A stretch of 48,766 bases of DNA from Sedimenticola sp. (GTDB lineage Bacteria > Pseudomonadota > Gammaproteobacteria > Chromatiales > Chromatiaceae), in assembly GCA_002869585.1 (NCBI GenBank), contig PKUO01000099.1, forward strand, positions 1-48,766, written 5' to 3'. This document shows, piece by piece, positions 8,236 to 17,215 of the stretch. The position numbers and the translations under genes were made by a program. Each line of letters begins with the position of its first letter. Within the stretch, counting starts at the first letter, position 1. Below the pieces are notes generated by a model, which made no database searches, was not told the origin of the DNA, and saw nothing but the letters and a program-made list of their open reading frames with translations.

Positions 8236-8664
8236 CTATTTTTTGCGTTTGCGGGTGACCGGCAGATTGGCGTTCTGCCAGGCAAGAATGCCGCCTTGCA
8301 GATTGAAGACCTTTTCAAAGCCCTCTTTGCGCAGCTGTTTGCCGGCTGTTGAGGATTGCGCCCCAGAACGGCAGGCCATGATGATCGGCTTGTCCTTGTG
8401 TTTTTCCAGAGTTTTGATCTGGTTTTTCAGGGAATTGGCAGGCACATTGATGGAGTTGATGATGTGACCCTCGGAGAAGTCGTTCATCGGCCGTACATCG
8501 ACCACCACGGCCTCTTCGCGATTGATCATCTCGATCGCCTTGTGCGGATCGACCGCAGATTTGTCGATGCCGGCGATAAAGTTCTGTGCCAGGAGCGCGA
8601 TTACAATCAGCAGGGCGACAACCAGCATGAGATGGTTGCCGGCAAATTCAATTAACTGTTCCAT
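8236..8664 (-). CDS. yibN: Membrane-anchored rhodanese-like protein (YibN type)
   Basis: Single-domain rhodanese with an N-terminal membrane anchor (about residues 11-28) and a cytoplasmic domain (about 40-138). The active-site loop is CRSGAQS with persulfide-forming Cys98, and VVVDVRPMNDFSEGHI is the preceding rhodanese signature. It probably moves sulfane sulfur, but the physiological donor and acceptor are unknown. It precedes secB and gpsA in the same direction. Upstream lies an ArsR-family gene with the cysteine spacing of persulfide sensors, separated from it by a good intrinsic terminator, so the two are neighbours but not one simple transcript. Confidence 0.9.
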   Translation of the reverse strand: MEQLIEFAGNHLMLVVALLIVIALLAQNFIAGIDKSAVDPHKAIEMINREEAVVVDVRPMNDFSEGHIINSINVPANSLKNQIKTLEKHKDKPIIMACRSGAQSSTAGKQLRKEGFEKVFNLQGGILAWQNANLPVTRKRKK

Positions 8665-8734
8665 AGACTCGCTTAATCGGTGTTGATAGCTGGTATTTTA
8701 GAGTTTGAGTTGCGCATTGTAGCGCAGGAGAGAG

Positions 8735-8763
8735 AAAACAAAACGGGAAACTTCCGTTTCCCG
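8735..8763 (-). terminator. Intrinsic terminator after the ArsR-family gene
   Basis: Read leftward, CGGGAAAC and GTTTCCCG form a perfect eight-base stem with a four-base loop (8744-8763). It is followed directly by TTTTGTTTTCTC (8743 down to about 8732). This is a textbook Rho-independent terminator. It lies 46 bases after the regulator stop and about 70 bases before the rhodanese start, so the rhodanese operon needs its own promoter. Confidence 0.85.
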
Positions 8764-8809
8764 CTGGATTTTCCAGGATTCTGCCGTCAGACAGAACACC
8801 CTCTTTTGC

Positions 8810-9178
8810 TTAGTGGCTTTGGGTGCAGAATACCTGCCGCATCATGCCGATCAGCTCCAGGGTACGTGAATCGCTGACCCGGTAGTAAACCCGGTTGGCA
8901 TCTTTGCGCGATCCGAGAATACCCTTGTCCCTGAGAATGGCGAGATGCTGGGAGATATTGCTCTGGGACGTACCCACCTGCTCGACAATATCCTGCACGC
9001 TCACTTCCTGATCGCCGAGGGTGCAGAGAATCTTCAGACGCAACGGATGCGACATTGCCTTCAGCGAACGCGAAGCGCGCTCGATATCCTCGTCCCCTGC
9101 GAACAGATTGTCGTAGTCGTCAAATCCCTCGTCGGTTTCCAGGACAGGTGTTTTGGTACTTCCAAACTTGTTTTCCAT
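8810..9178 (-). CDS. ArsR-family repressor with BigR/SqrR-like cysteine pair
   Basis: A 122-residue winged-helix protein. The core spans about 32-115, with SHPLRLKILCTLGDQEVSV and the recognition helix TSQSNISQHLAILRDKG, then the wing NRVYYRVSD. Its only cysteines are Cys52 in helix 2 and Cys118 near the C-terminus, 66 residues apart. This is the same spacing as the persulfide-sensing pair of BigR (42/108) and SqrR (41/107), known regulators of sulfide oxidation genes. No CxC metal site is seen. The acidic N-terminal 30 residues are extra. A persulfide-responsive repressor is therefore likely, with the rhodanese gene downstream or distant sulfur genes as targets. Confidence 0.87.
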   Translation of the reverse strand: MENKFGSTKTPVLETDEGFDDYDNLFAGDEDIERASRSLKAMSHPLRLKILCTLGDQEVSVQDIVEQVGTSQSNISQHLAILRDKGILGSRKDANRVYYRVSDSRTLELIGMMRQVFCTQSH

Positions 9179-9346
9179 TCAGCAGGCCTTAATTTAATGG
9201 AGGCTAATACAATAATAAGCTTTTTTACGCAAGATGTGACCATTATTCAATCAGTTTGTAAGGGATTTCAATAATAAAAAGGTTAAAATAGGTCTAATTT
9301 ACGGTTTTTTTGCGCCCATCAACGGGTTAAGCTGCAAAACGACCGT

Positions 9347-9376
9347 TATGCCGGAGAGCCCAAGCCCTCCGGCATA
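9347..9376. repeat. Perfect 10-bp inverted repeat between ArsR gene and gpmI
   Basis: TATGCCGGAG (9347-9356) and CTCCGGCATA (9367-9376) are perfect inverted arms with a ten-base loop, AGCCCAAGCC. No T-run follows on either strand. The hairpin lies about 80 bases before gpmI and about 170 bases from the divergent regulator start. It could be a leader structure of gpmI, a binding site or a small dispersed palindrome. The rest of 9179-9458 is AT-rich and probably holds both divergent promoters, but none matches the consensus well. Confidence 0.55.
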
Positions 9377-9458
9377 ATATTGAGTAGCCACACCTTATGT
9401 TAAATTTTAGCGCAAAATCAAACCGCGTCGGTTTTAGGAAGTTGAGGATAAGTTAGCA

Positions 9459-11027
9459 ATGACAACCAGGGCGAAACCAGCTGTGCTGATAATTCTGGAT
9501 GGCTGGGGATACAGCGAGGAGGATGATTTCAATGCGATCAAGGCTGCCGCCACCCCGGTCTGGGACCGACTCTGGCGGGAGTATCCCCATACCCTGATCA
9601 GGACCTCGGGAGCGGAGGTGGGTCTGCCAGCGGGGCAGATGGGAAACTCTGAAGTGGGCCACCTCAATCTCGGCGCTGGCCGGGTTGTCTACCAGGAGTA
9701 CACGCGCATCAGCCGCTCGGTGCGTACTGGCTCGTTTTTCAGTAATCGGACATTGACCGAAGGCGTCGATAAAAGCATCGAAGTCAATGGCGCCGTGCAT
9801 ATTTTCGGCCTGCTGTCGCCAGGCGGCGTGCACAGTCACGAAGAGCATATCCATGCCATGGCCAGGTTGGCGGTGGAGCGGGGTGCAAAGCAGGTCTATG
9901 TACACGCCTTTCTGGATGGCCGTGACATGCCGCCCAAGAGCGCGCGGGCCTCGCTCGAGCGCATGCAGGAGGTTTTCACCGAGCTGGGCACCGGCCGCAT
10001 CGCCAGCATCGTCGGCCGATTCTACGCCATGGATCGCGACCATCGCTGGGACCGTGTCGAACAGGCCTATGATCTGTTGACCCTCGGCCAGGGGGCATTC
10101 CAGGCGCGTGACAGCCTGACCGCTCTGGATGAGTCCTATCAGCGTGGCGAGAGCGACGAGTTCGTCAAGCCCACCTGCATCGTGCCTGAGGGTGAGCAGC
10201 CGGTACAGATCAGGGATGGTGATACGGTCTACTTCATGAACTACCGTTCCGATCGCGCCCGTGAACTGACCCAGTGCTTTATCCAGCCTGAGTTTGATGG
10301 CTTCGTGCGCAAGGCCCAGCCCAAACTCAGCAGTTTCATCAGCCTGACCGAGTACAACAAGGATTTCGATATCCCGGTGGCCTTCCCCCCGGAACGTCTG
10401 CCGAACGTGTTCGGTGAGTACATCTCCAATCTCGGCCTGCGCCAACTGCGCCTGGCGGAGACGGAAAAGTACGCCCATGTAACCTTCTTCTTCAACGGCG
10501 GCCGTGAGCAGGTCTTTGAAGGCGAGGACCGTATTCTGGTGCCTTCGCCGAAGATCAACACCTATGACATGAAACCCGAGATGAGCGCGCCGGAGGTGAC
10601 AGACAACCTGGTGCAGGCGATCGAGAGCGATAAATATGACGCCATCATCTGCAACTACGCCAACTCCGACATGGTCGGCCATACCGGCGATTTTGGCGCG
10701 GCAGTGAAGGCGATCGAGGTGCTCGACCAGTGTCTGGGCCGGGTGATCTCCTCGCTGCACCGGGTCGGTGGCGAGTTGCTGATCACCGCGGATCACGGCA
10801 ATGCCGAACAGATGCGCGATCTGAAAACCGCCCAGGCGCATACCGCCCATACCCAGAACCCGGTCCCCCTGGTGTATGTCGGGGGGCGCGGCGCACAGTT
10901 GCAGGATAATGGCTCCCTGTGCGACATAGCGCCCACCCTGCTGGAGATCATGGGCCTGGCGATACCCCCGGAGATGAAGGGCCACAGCCTGATCAAGTTT
11001 CCGGACAATGGCATTCAGGCGACCTGA
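9459..11027 (+). CDS. gpmI: 2,3-bisphosphoglycerate-independent phosphoglycerate mutase
   Basis: Interconverts 3- and 2-phosphoglycerate in glycolysis and gluconeogenesis, using two Mn2+ ions and a phosphoserine intermediate. The 522-residue protein has [12 protein letters not shown] with metal ligand Asp14 and [15 protein letters not shown] with nucleophile Ser64. Later metal-binding segments are [13 protein letters not shown] and [11 protein letters not shown]. Length is close to the usual 510-515. Its TGA overlaps the ATG of envC (TGATG), so the two are translationally coupled. The gpmI-envC-yibQ order matches E. coli. Confidence 0.97.
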   Translation: MTTRAKPAVLIILDGWGYSEEDDFNAIKAAATPVWDRLWREYPHTLIRTSGAEVGLPAGQMGNSEVGHLNLGAGRVVYQEYTRISRSVRTGSFFSNRTLTEGVDKSIEVNGAVHIFGLLSPGGVHSHEEHIHAMARLAVERGAKQVYVHAFLDGRDMPPKSARASLERMQEVFTELGTGRIASIVGRFYAMDRDHRWDRVEQAYDLLTLGQGAFQARDSLTALDESYQRGESDEFVKPTCIVPEGEQPVQIRDGDTVYFMNYRSDRARELTQCFIQPEFDGFVRKAQPKLSSFISLTEYNKDFDIPVAFPPERLPNVFGEYISNLGLRQLRLAETEKYAHVTFFFNGGREQVFEGEDRILVPSPKINTYDMKPEMSAPEVTDNLVQAIESDKYDAIICNYANSDMVGHTGDFGAAVKAIEVLDQCLGRVISSLHRVGGELLITADHGNAEQMRDLKTAQAHTAHTQNPVPLVYVGGRGAQLQDNGSLCDIAPTLLEIMGLAIPPEMKGHSLIKFPDNGIQAT

Positions 11028-12286
11028 TGGGGGCAGCAAAAGCGGCAACCCGTGATCTTGCAGTCAGGGTTGGATTACTCTTTTTCATGCTGGCCGGCAG
11101 TGCGCTCGCGGCCTTTACCGATACCGAGGTGGACAGCAAAGAGGGCGAGCTGCAGGAGCTGCGCAAGCGCATCACCCGCATCCAGTCCGATCTCGGCTCC
11201 GCCGAGGAGCAGCGCAACGGTCTGCTGCAGGAGCTGCAAAAGACCGAAGAGGAGATCGGCCAGTCGGCGCGCCGGTTGCGGGTGCTTGAAGGCAGCCTGC
11301 AACGCCAGCGCCAGCGTCTGGAAGAACTCGAGATCCAACGCCGCGTCGAGCTGGATAAACTGGCAGGACATCAGCAGGTGCTGGCCGAGCAGATCCGCGC
11401 CGCCTATGCCATGGGCCGCCAGGAACGGATTAAAATCCTGCTCAATCAACAGGATCCAGCCGTAGTCAGCCGGGTCATGGTGTATTACGATTACTTCAAC
11501 AGGACTCGCGCCGCGCGCATGGCGGAGATTGGCCGGGCGCTGGATGAGCTGAAACAGACCGAGGCGAGTATTGCCTCGGAAGAGCTGCGACTGCGTGAGC
11601 TGCAGGCCAAAGAGTTGGGCGAACGCGACCGGCTGGAACAGAACCGTAGCCTGCGTCAGGAGGTGGTTGCTGCTCTAGGCAAGGACATCAGCAGCAAGGG
11701 ACAGGAGCTCAAAGGCCTGGAACAGAATGCGGAACAGCTGCAGGGACTGGTGATGCGACTGCAGGAGGCGCTGGTCAACCTGCCTGCGGAAACCGATCAA
11801 CAGAAGCCGTTCAAGGATAAACGGGGGCAGTTGCCCTGGCCGACAGTGGGCAGACTCACGGCCCTGTTCGGGACCAACAAAATCGGCAGCCTGAAGTGGG
11901 ATGGGGTGATCATCTCGGCCCAGGAGGGCCAGGAAGTGCGGGCCATAGACCATGGCCGGGTCGCCTTCGCCGACTGGTTGCGCGGCTTTGGGCTGTTGAT
12001 CATTATCGATCACGGCGACGGCTATATGACCCTGTATGGCCACAACCAGAGCCTGTTCAAGGAGACCGGCGAATGGGTTGAGGCCGGAGAATCGGTGGCG
12101 CTGGTGGGCAGCAGTGGTGGGCAAATGAACGCCGGGGTATATTTTGGCATCAGATACAATGGGCAGCCGGTGAATCCGCGAAAATGGTGCCGGGCTGCCA
12201 ACAGAAACAAGGTGGGTCAGATAGACCACCACGAATTCGGGCTGTCCGTGAGATGGCCCCTTGCACACAAAGAGAATCGGGTATGA
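11027..12286 (+). CDS. envC: Murein hydrolase activator EnvC
   Basis: Periplasmic activator of cell-division amidases recruited by FtsEX. The 419-residue product has a signal peptide (1-28, cleavage after ALA), a long coiled coil (about 35-265) and a C-terminal LytM/M23 domain (about 295-388). The LytM zinc ligands are missing: the HxxxD position reads WDGVI and the HLH position reads AGVYFG. This is the known degenerate state of EnvC, which activates rather than cuts. The start overlaps the gpmI stop and the end overlaps the ctpA start (ATGA). About 30 residues follow the usual end NPRKW, a tail not expected in the family. Confidence 0.93.
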   Translation: MGAAKAATRDLAVRVGLLFFMLAGSALAAFTDTEVDSKEGELQELRKRITRIQSDLGSAEEQRNGLLQELQKTEEEIGQSARRLRVLEGSLQRQRQRLEELEIQRRVELDKLAGHQQVLAEQIRAAYAMGRQERIKILLNQQDPAVVSRVMVYYDYFNRTRAARMAEIGRALDELKQTEASIASEELRLRELQAKELGERDRLEQNRSLRQEVVAALGKDISSKGQELKGLEQNAEQLQGLVMRLQEALVNLPAETDQQKPFKDKRGQLPWPTVGRLTALFGTNKIGSLKWDGVIISAQEGQEVRAIDHGRVAFADWLRGFGLLIIIDHGDGYMTLYGHNQSLFKETGEWVEAGESVALVGSSGGQMNAGVYFGIRYNGQPVNPRKWCRAANRNKVGQIDHHEFGLSVRWPLAHKENRV

Positions 12287-13590
12287 AGCAGAGGCTTGGA
12301 TGGGTGGTAGCGCTCGCCTTGGGAGTTACATTCGCCAGTGGGCTGGCGTTGGCGCAGACGGCGGGCAGCGACACGGCGGAGCAGAAGTCGCTGCCGATGG
12401 ACGAGCTGAGGGCATTTGCCGAGATATTCGGGCGGATCAAGCAGGACTACGTGGAGCCGGTCGATGACAAGCAGCTGCTGGAGTATGCCATTCGCGGCAT
12501 GCTGTCGGGTCTCGATCCCCACTCCTCCTACCTGAATGAGGAGGAGTACAACGATATCCAGGTCGGCACCAGCGGTGAATTTGGTGGCCTGGGCATCGAA
12601 GTGGGCATGGAGGACGGCTTCGTCAAGGTGATTGCGCCGATCGACGACACCCCTGCACAGCGTGCCGGGGTCGAGGCGGGTGATGTGATTGTTCGCCTGG
12701 ATGAAAAACCGGTGAAAGGGATGTCGCTGGAAGAGGCGGTCAACCTGATGCGCGGCAAGCCGGGCAGCGAAATCGTGCTGACCATTGTGCGCGAGAATCA
12801 GGATAAGCCGATCAAGATCACCATAGTGCGTGACGTGATCAAGGTGGTGAGCGTCAAGAACCGCATGCTCGATGGCGGCTTTGGCTATATCCGCCTCTCC
12901 CATTTTCAGTCCCGCACCACGGAAGACATGCTCAAAGCGATCAGCAAGCTGCGGAGCGAGGCCGGCGGCGAGCTCAAGGGTCTGGTGCTGGATCTGCGCA
13001 ACAACCCGGGCGGCGTGTTGAACGGCGCCGTGGCGGTGAGCGATGCCTTCCTGACCGATGGTCTGATTGTCTACACTAAGGGCCGGGTCGATGAATCCCA
13101 GCTCAATTTCAAGGCGGCCCCGGATGATGTGCTGGAGGGTGCGCCAATGGTGGTGCTGGTCAATGGCGGCTCGGCCTCGGCCTCGGAGATTGTCGCCGGC
13201 GCCCTGCAGGATCATAAACGCGCCGTCATCATGGGCAGCCGCTCCTTCGGCAAAGGCTCGGTCCAGACCATTATCCCGATCAATGACAGCTCCGCAGTAA
13301 AGCTTACCACCGCGCGCTATTTCACCCCGTCCGGCCGCTCTATTCAGGCCGAGGGGATAGTCCCGGATATCGAACTTGGCGGTATCAAGGTCAGCCCGGT
13401 GGAAGTCTCCGAAGTGGCGCCGGTGAAGGAATCCGATCTGGCCGGGCATCTGGAAAACGGTAATGGCAAGGAGAAAACGCCGGGTAGCAAAAAGGCGAAG
13501 AAGACCACCAATCTCGCCCTGGAAGACTACGAGCTGAGTGAAGCGCTGAATCTGCTCAAGGGCCTGTATCTGCTGCAGGGTGGTGAATGA
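12283..13590 (+). CDS. ctpA: Carboxy-terminal processing protease, S41 family
   Basis: Periplasmic serine protease that trims or degrades envelope proteins from the C-terminus. The 435-residue protein has a signal peptide (1-24), an N-terminal helical region, a PDZ domain (about 90-170) and the S41 catalytic domain. The dyad is visible as Ser299 in GGSASASEI and Lys324 in SFGKGSVQ; the 25-residue spacing equals that of known Ctp proteases. Peptidoglycan hydrolase control is a known job of CtpA in Pseudomonas, which suits its place between envC and yibQ. Start ATG 12283 overlaps envC. Confidence 0.94.
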   Translation: MKQRLGWVVALALGVTFASGLALAQTAGSDTAEQKSLPMDELRAFAEIFGRIKQDYVEPVDDKQLLEYAIRGMLSGLDPHSSYLNEEEYNDIQVGTSGEFGGLGIEVGMEDGFVKVIAPIDDTPAQRAGVEAGDVIVRLDEKPVKGMSLEEAVNLMRGKPGSEIVLTIVRENQDKPIKITIVRDVIKVVSVKNRMLDGGFGYIRLSHFQSRTTEDMLKAISKLRSEAGGELKGLVLDLRNNPGGVLNGAVAVSDAFLTDGLIVYTKGRVDESQLNFKAAPDDVLEGAPMVVLVNGGSASASEIVAGALQDHKRAVIMGSRSFGKGSVQTIIPINDSSAVKLTTARYFTPSGRSIQAEGIVPDIELGGIKVSPVEVSEVAPVKESDLAGHLENGNGKEKTPGSKKAKKTTNLALEDYELSEALNLLKGLYLLQGGE

Positions 13591-14459
13591 GGGGTCTGAT
13601 CCGCGCGGTCAGGATGATGCCCGGATTGCTGCTGGTGCTGCTCGGCCTGCTGAGCGGTCTGGTCCAGGCTGCTGGCCGCCTGCCGCCGGAAGAGCTGCCA
13701 GTGATCGCCATCATCATCGACGACATGGGCAATCACATGGGCTGGGGCGAGCGGGCGCTGAACATCCCCGGTCAGGTGACCTACGCCTTTCTGCCCCATA
13801 CCCCGCATGCCGCTCGTCTGGCCAGCAAGGCCCACGATCTCGGCAAAGAGGTGATGCTGCATCTGCCCATGGAATCCCACGGCGACAACAAGTTGGGTCC
13901 GGGGGCCTTGACGCTGCACCTGACCGAGGACGAGTTCAAACGCACCCTGCAGGATAGCCTGAATGCCATCCCCTACGCGGTGGGGCTGAACAATCACATG
14001 GGCAGCCTGCTGACCCAGCACCCCGGCGCCATGGCCTGGCTGATGGAGGGGGTGCAGGAGCGTGGAGGTCTGTTTTTCGTCGATAGCCGCACCACCCGCG
14101 ATTCGGTCGGCCAGTATATCGCCCAGGAGCACGGCATCCCCAATGCCAGCCGCGATGTGTTTCTCGATAACAACCGGGATCACGATGCGATCCGCCTGCA
14201 GTTTCTGCAATTGATCAAACGCGCGCATAAAAAGGGCTATGCTGTAGGTATCGGCCATCCCTATCCCGAGACATCCAAGGTATTGCGCCAACTGCTTGCC
14301 GATCCTGAGAAACTGGGTGTCCGGCTGATCCCGGCCTCGGCAATGATCGTCCTGCAAGGGAGGAACAATCCATGGCAAGAACCCTCATCCCCATCGCCCC
14401 GGGTTGCGAAGAACTCGAAGCGGTTACTCTCATTGACCTGCTGCGAAGAGCAGGAATAG
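13587..14459 (+). CDS. yibQ: Divergent polysaccharide deacetylase, YibQ family
   Basis: Periplasmic protein of the divergent polysaccharide deacetylase family, probably acting on cell-wall glycan; activity is unproven. The 290-residue product has a signal peptide (about 1-28). The fold starts with IAIIIDDMGNHMGWGERAL, with LPHTP, EVMLHLPMES, NNHMGSLLT and GLFFVDSRTT following as family motifs, and GIGHPYPET late. It overlaps ctpA by four bases. The family normally ends near IPASAMIV; here a polar tail of about 30 residues continues and overlaps yajL by 88 bases, as if the original stop was lost. Confidence 0.9.
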   Translation: MRGLIRAVRMMPGLLLVLLGLLSGLVQAAGRLPPEELPVIAIIIDDMGNHMGWGERALNIPGQVTYAFLPHTPHAARLASKAHDLGKEVMLHLPMESHGDNKLGPGALTLHLTEDEFKRTLQDSLNAIPYAVGLNNHMGSLLTQHPGAMAWLMEGVQERGGLFFVDSRTTRDSVGQYIAQEHGIPNASRDVFLDNNRDHDAIRLQFLQLIKRAHKKGYAVGIGHPYPETSKVLRQLLADPEKLGVRLIPASAMIVLQGRNNPWQEPSSPSPRVAKNSKRLLSLTCCEEQE

Positions 14460-14920
14460 AGGTCATCACCGCCGGTCTTCAGGACGGCCCGGTGAAGGCC
14501 AGCCGCGGCGTGGTGCTGCTGCCGGATACCACCCTTGATGCGGTGCTCGACGAAGCGTTTGATCTGGTGGTCCTGCCTGGCGGACTGCCCGGTGCCGACC
14601 ATCTCGACAATGACCCGAGAATTCACCAGATCCTCAACCGCACCCAGCAGGCAGGGCGCTATACCGCCGCCATCTGCGCTGCCCCCAAGGTTCTGGCCCA
14701 TGCGGGGTTACTGGATGGCAAACAGGCCACCGGCTACCCCGGTATCCTTGACAAGATGGATCTGCCCCAGGTGGATGTCGACCTGCGCCCGGTAATCCGC
14801 GATGGCAATGTGATCACCTCGCGCGGACCAGGCACCGCAATGGATTTTGCCCTGGAGCTGATCGAAATCCTTACAGACAAGGCCAAGCGCGATGAGGTGG
14901 AAGCGGGCTTGGTACGCTAA
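14372..14920 (+). CDS. yajL: DJ-1/PfpI family protein (YajL type)
   Basis: Member of the DJ-1 family, linked to oxidative-stress protection and proposed glyoxalase or deglycase activity (disputed). The 182-residue sequence has GCEELEA with Glu16, VVLPGG at 66-71 and AAICAAPKVLA with the nucleophile-elbow Cys102. These are the three DJ-1 landmarks. GGGAGG-type Shine-Dalgarno lies eight bases before ATG 14372, within the 3' end of yibQ, showing that the overlap is real on the yajL side. It ends five bases from the convergent ubiB stop, leaving no room for a terminator. Confidence 0.92.
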   Translation: MARTLIPIAPGCEELEAVTLIDLLRRAGIEVITAGLQDGPVKASRGVVLLPDTTLDAVLDEAFDLVVLPGGLPGADHLDNDPRIHQILNRTQQAGRYTAAICAAPKVLAHAGLLDGKQATGYPGILDKMDLPQVDVDLRPVIRDGNVITSRGPGTAMDFALELIEILTDKAKRDEVEAGLVR

Positions 14921-14925
14921 GACCG

Positions 14926-16581
14926 TCAGGTCTTGAGCCAGGTACTGAGCAGGATCGCCGCACCCCCGACCCCCAGACCGATACCGGCCGTGGTGACCAC
15001 GGTGGCGGAGAGCATGATGCTCGGCCCCAGGGTCAGCAGCATGGAGCCTGAGACCAACATGGCGCCACCGGTTATCGCGCCGATGGTGTTGCGGTGGGAG
15101 GCTTGCATGTCTGCCCGGAGCTGCTCCAGGGTGGTGGATTTCCACTTGATTTCCAGCTTGCCCTCTGCCGCGTCAAGCAGCACCTTGTGCGCAAGAATCG
15201 GCATATCGGCCGCATGTTCGGTCATTTTCGGCAGATTTCGCCGCAGTTTACGGACAAATGCCTTGGGTCCGACCTGCTCCTCCATCCAGCGTTCCATGAA
15301 GGGTTTTGCGGTGGTCCAGAGATCCAGTTCGGGATAGAGCTGGCGGCCCAGACCCTCGATATAGAGCAGGGTTTTCTGCAGCAGAACCAGCTGTGGCTGC
15401 ACCTCCATGTTGAAACGGCGGGCGGTCTGGAACAGATTGAGCAGGAAGTGGCCGAAGGAGATCTCGCTCAGGGGTTTGTTGAAGATCGGTTCGCAGACCG
15501 CGCGGATAGCGGCCTCGAACTCATCCACCCGGGTGCTCTTGGGCACCCACTCCGATTCGACGTGTAGCTCGGCCACCCGGTGGTAGTCGCGGTTGAAAAA
15601 GGCGAGCAGGTTTTCCGCCAGGTAGCGCTGATCTTCCGTGGTCAGGGAGCCCACGATACCGAAATCGACGGCAATGTAGCGCCCACTGGGTTCGACGAAG
15701 ATATTCCCCGGGTGCATGTCGGCGTGGAAGAAGTTGTCCCGGAATACCTGGGTGAAGAAGATCTCAACCCCCTGTTCCCCGAGCTTCTTCATGCTCACGC
15801 CCTGGGCCTTGAGCTTGTCGATGTCGCTGACCGGGGTGCCGGAGATGCGCTCCAGCACCAGCACGTTCTTGCGGGTCAGGTCCCAGTAGACCTCGGGCAC
15901 GAACAGCATCTGGCTGCCTTCCCAGTTGCGCCGCAGTTGCGCGGCGTTGGCCGCCTCGCGTTGCAGATCGAGCTCATCGAGGATGGTCTTTTCATAGTCC
16001 CGCACCACCTCCTGGGGACGCAGACGCCGACCCTCTTTCCAGTATTTGTAGGCCAGGCCGGCAATGATGTGAAGCAGGCCGACATCCCGGCGGATGGTCC
16101 TCTCAATGCCTGGACGCAGCACCTTGAGCACCACCTTTTTGCCGTTTTTCAGGGTGGCGGCATGCACCTGGGCAATCGAGGCGGAGGCCATCGGGGTCTC
16201 TTCGAAATCGTCGAAAAGCTCTTCAATGGGATGGCCGTAGGACTGCTCGATGATTTTCCGCGCCTGGGCGCCGGGGAAGGGCGGCACGGCGTCCTGCAGT
16301 TTCGCCAGTTCATCGGCCAGGTCCTTAGGAATCAGGTCGCGGCGGGTCGAGAGGATCTGGCCGAATTTGATGAATATCGGTCCCAGGTCTTCCAGCGATT
16401 GCCTGATTCTGACCGGGTAGGCGGGCATGCGGTTGCGTCGCCACCAGTACCAGGGGGTGATGTAGAGGATAAAGCGTATCGGGCGAAACAGATGGGTGGC
16501 GAGTATCACCTCGTCCAGGCCGTTGCGCAGCAGCACCCAGTTGATATGGACCAGTCGCAGGGCTTCTGACAGGCGAATCAC
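14926..16581 (-). CDS. ubiB: Ubiquinone biosynthesis kinase-like protein UbiB
   Basis: Atypical ADCK/UbiB kinase-like ATPase required for ubiquinone biosynthesis. The 551-residue protein shows the KxGQ motif as FIKFGQ after LGPIFI (about residue 70). The Ala-rich nucleotide loop is [12 protein letters not shown], and the DFG-like metal site is [10 protein letters not shown]. Two C-terminal membrane helices rich in Gly/Ala lie within the last 50 residues. Length equals E. coli UbiB (546). It overlaps ubiJ by four bases and is the last gene of a ubiE-ubiJ-ubiB operon. Confidence 0.96.
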   Translation of the reverse strand: MIRLSEALRLVHINWVLLRNGLDEVILATHLFRPIRFILYITPWYWWRRNRMPAYPVRIRQSLEDLGPIFIKFGQILSTRRDLIPKDLADELAKLQDAVPPFPGAQARKIIEQSYGHPIEELFDDFEETPMASASIAQVHAATLKNGKKVVLKVLRPGIERTIRRDVGLLHIIAGLAYKYWKEGRRLRPQEVVRDYEKTILDELDLQREAANAAQLRRNWEGSQMLFVPEVYWDLTRKNVLVLERISGTPVSDIDKLKAQGVSMKKLGEQGVEIFFTQVFRDNFFHADMHPGNIFVEPSGRYIAVDFGIVGSLTTEDQRYLAENLLAFFNRDYHRVAELHVESEWVPKSTRVDEFEAAIRAVCEPIFNKPLSEISFGHFLLNLFQTARRFNMEVQPQLVLLQKTLLYIEGLGRQLYPELDLWTTAKPFMERWMEEQVGPKAFVRKLRRNLPKMTEHAADMPILAHKVLLDAAEGKLEIKWKSTTLEQLRADMQASHRNTIGAITGGAMLVSGSMLLTLGPSIMLSATVVTTAGIGLGVGGAAILLSTWLKT

Positions 16582-17207
16582 CGGGACGCCTCCACATCGT
16601 TCAGCGTCTGGCGCAGGCGTTCGATGCGCGCTTGCAGGCGTTCGCTGTCGTCGCGCAGGGTGTCCACGGCGTCTGTAAAATCATCCAGCTCCGGTTTGAC
16701 GGGCAGGACGCGCAACTCCTCCTGGAGATACTCCTGCAGATCCAGGCCCAGGGTATTCAGGGACTCTCTGCCCCAGCGCTGCATGCCGCGCAGCAGATTG
16801 CCCACCTCGTGGGCGATGATATCGCCGGAGTAGCGCGACAGCTGCTCCTCCCAGTCGATATCCATGGCGCCGAGAATCTTGCCGAACTGGTGCGCAAGTT
16901 CGGTGTTGCCGCGGATTTCCACTTCGCCGGAAAACAACTGATCCGAGCTGGCCTTCTGGTCACTGAGGCGGCTGAGGGCCAGCGGTGTGCCGCGGATGGT
17001 GCAGTCCGGCTCGCCCTCGTAGCTGGAGAGGATCTGCAACTGTTGCGGATCGGGGATCAGGTAGAGGGTCTGGCCGAAGCCGACCACTTCGATGGCGATG
17101 ACTCTGCCGTGCATTCTGGCAATGGCGGACCTGGCCGCCGGGTCGAGTGCCAGATAGCGGTTAAAGGCGGTCTCGATGCCGGCATAGGCGAGGTCTTTGA
17201 TGCTCAT
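16578..17207 (-). CDS. ubiJ: Ubiquinone biosynthesis accessory factor UbiJ (SCP2 domain)
   Basis: Lipid-binding accessory protein thought to carry ubiquinone intermediates in the Ubi metabolon. The 209-residue protein has an SCP2 sterol-carrier-like domain (about 15-120) with [18 protein letters not shown] and [13 protein letters not shown]. An amphipathic, coiled-coil C-terminal part follows (about 165-205). Length is close to E. coli UbiJ (201). The position between ubiE and ubiB is diagnostic. Eight bases separate it from ubiE. Confidence 0.93.
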   Translation of the reverse strand: MSIKDLAYAGIETAFNRYLALDPAARSAIARMHGRVIAIEVVGFGQTLYLIPDPQQLQILSSYEGEPDCTIRGTPLALSRLSDQKASSDQLFSGEVEIRGNTELAHQFGKILGAMDIDWEEQLSRYSGDIIAHEVGNLLRGMQRWGRESLNTLGLDLQEYLQEELRVLPVKPELDDFTDAVDTLRDDSERLQARIERLRQTLNDVEASR

Positions 17208-17215
17208 CGCGGTGC

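Noticed and set aside
9453-11048. 531-codon open frame on the - strand opposite gpmI
   Set aside because: Mirror frame of a conserved gpmI gene; low-complexity His/Asp/Gly-rich product and no ribosome site.
12217-13449. 410-codon open frame on the - strand opposite ctpA
   Set aside because: Antisense shadow of ctpA with no family features.
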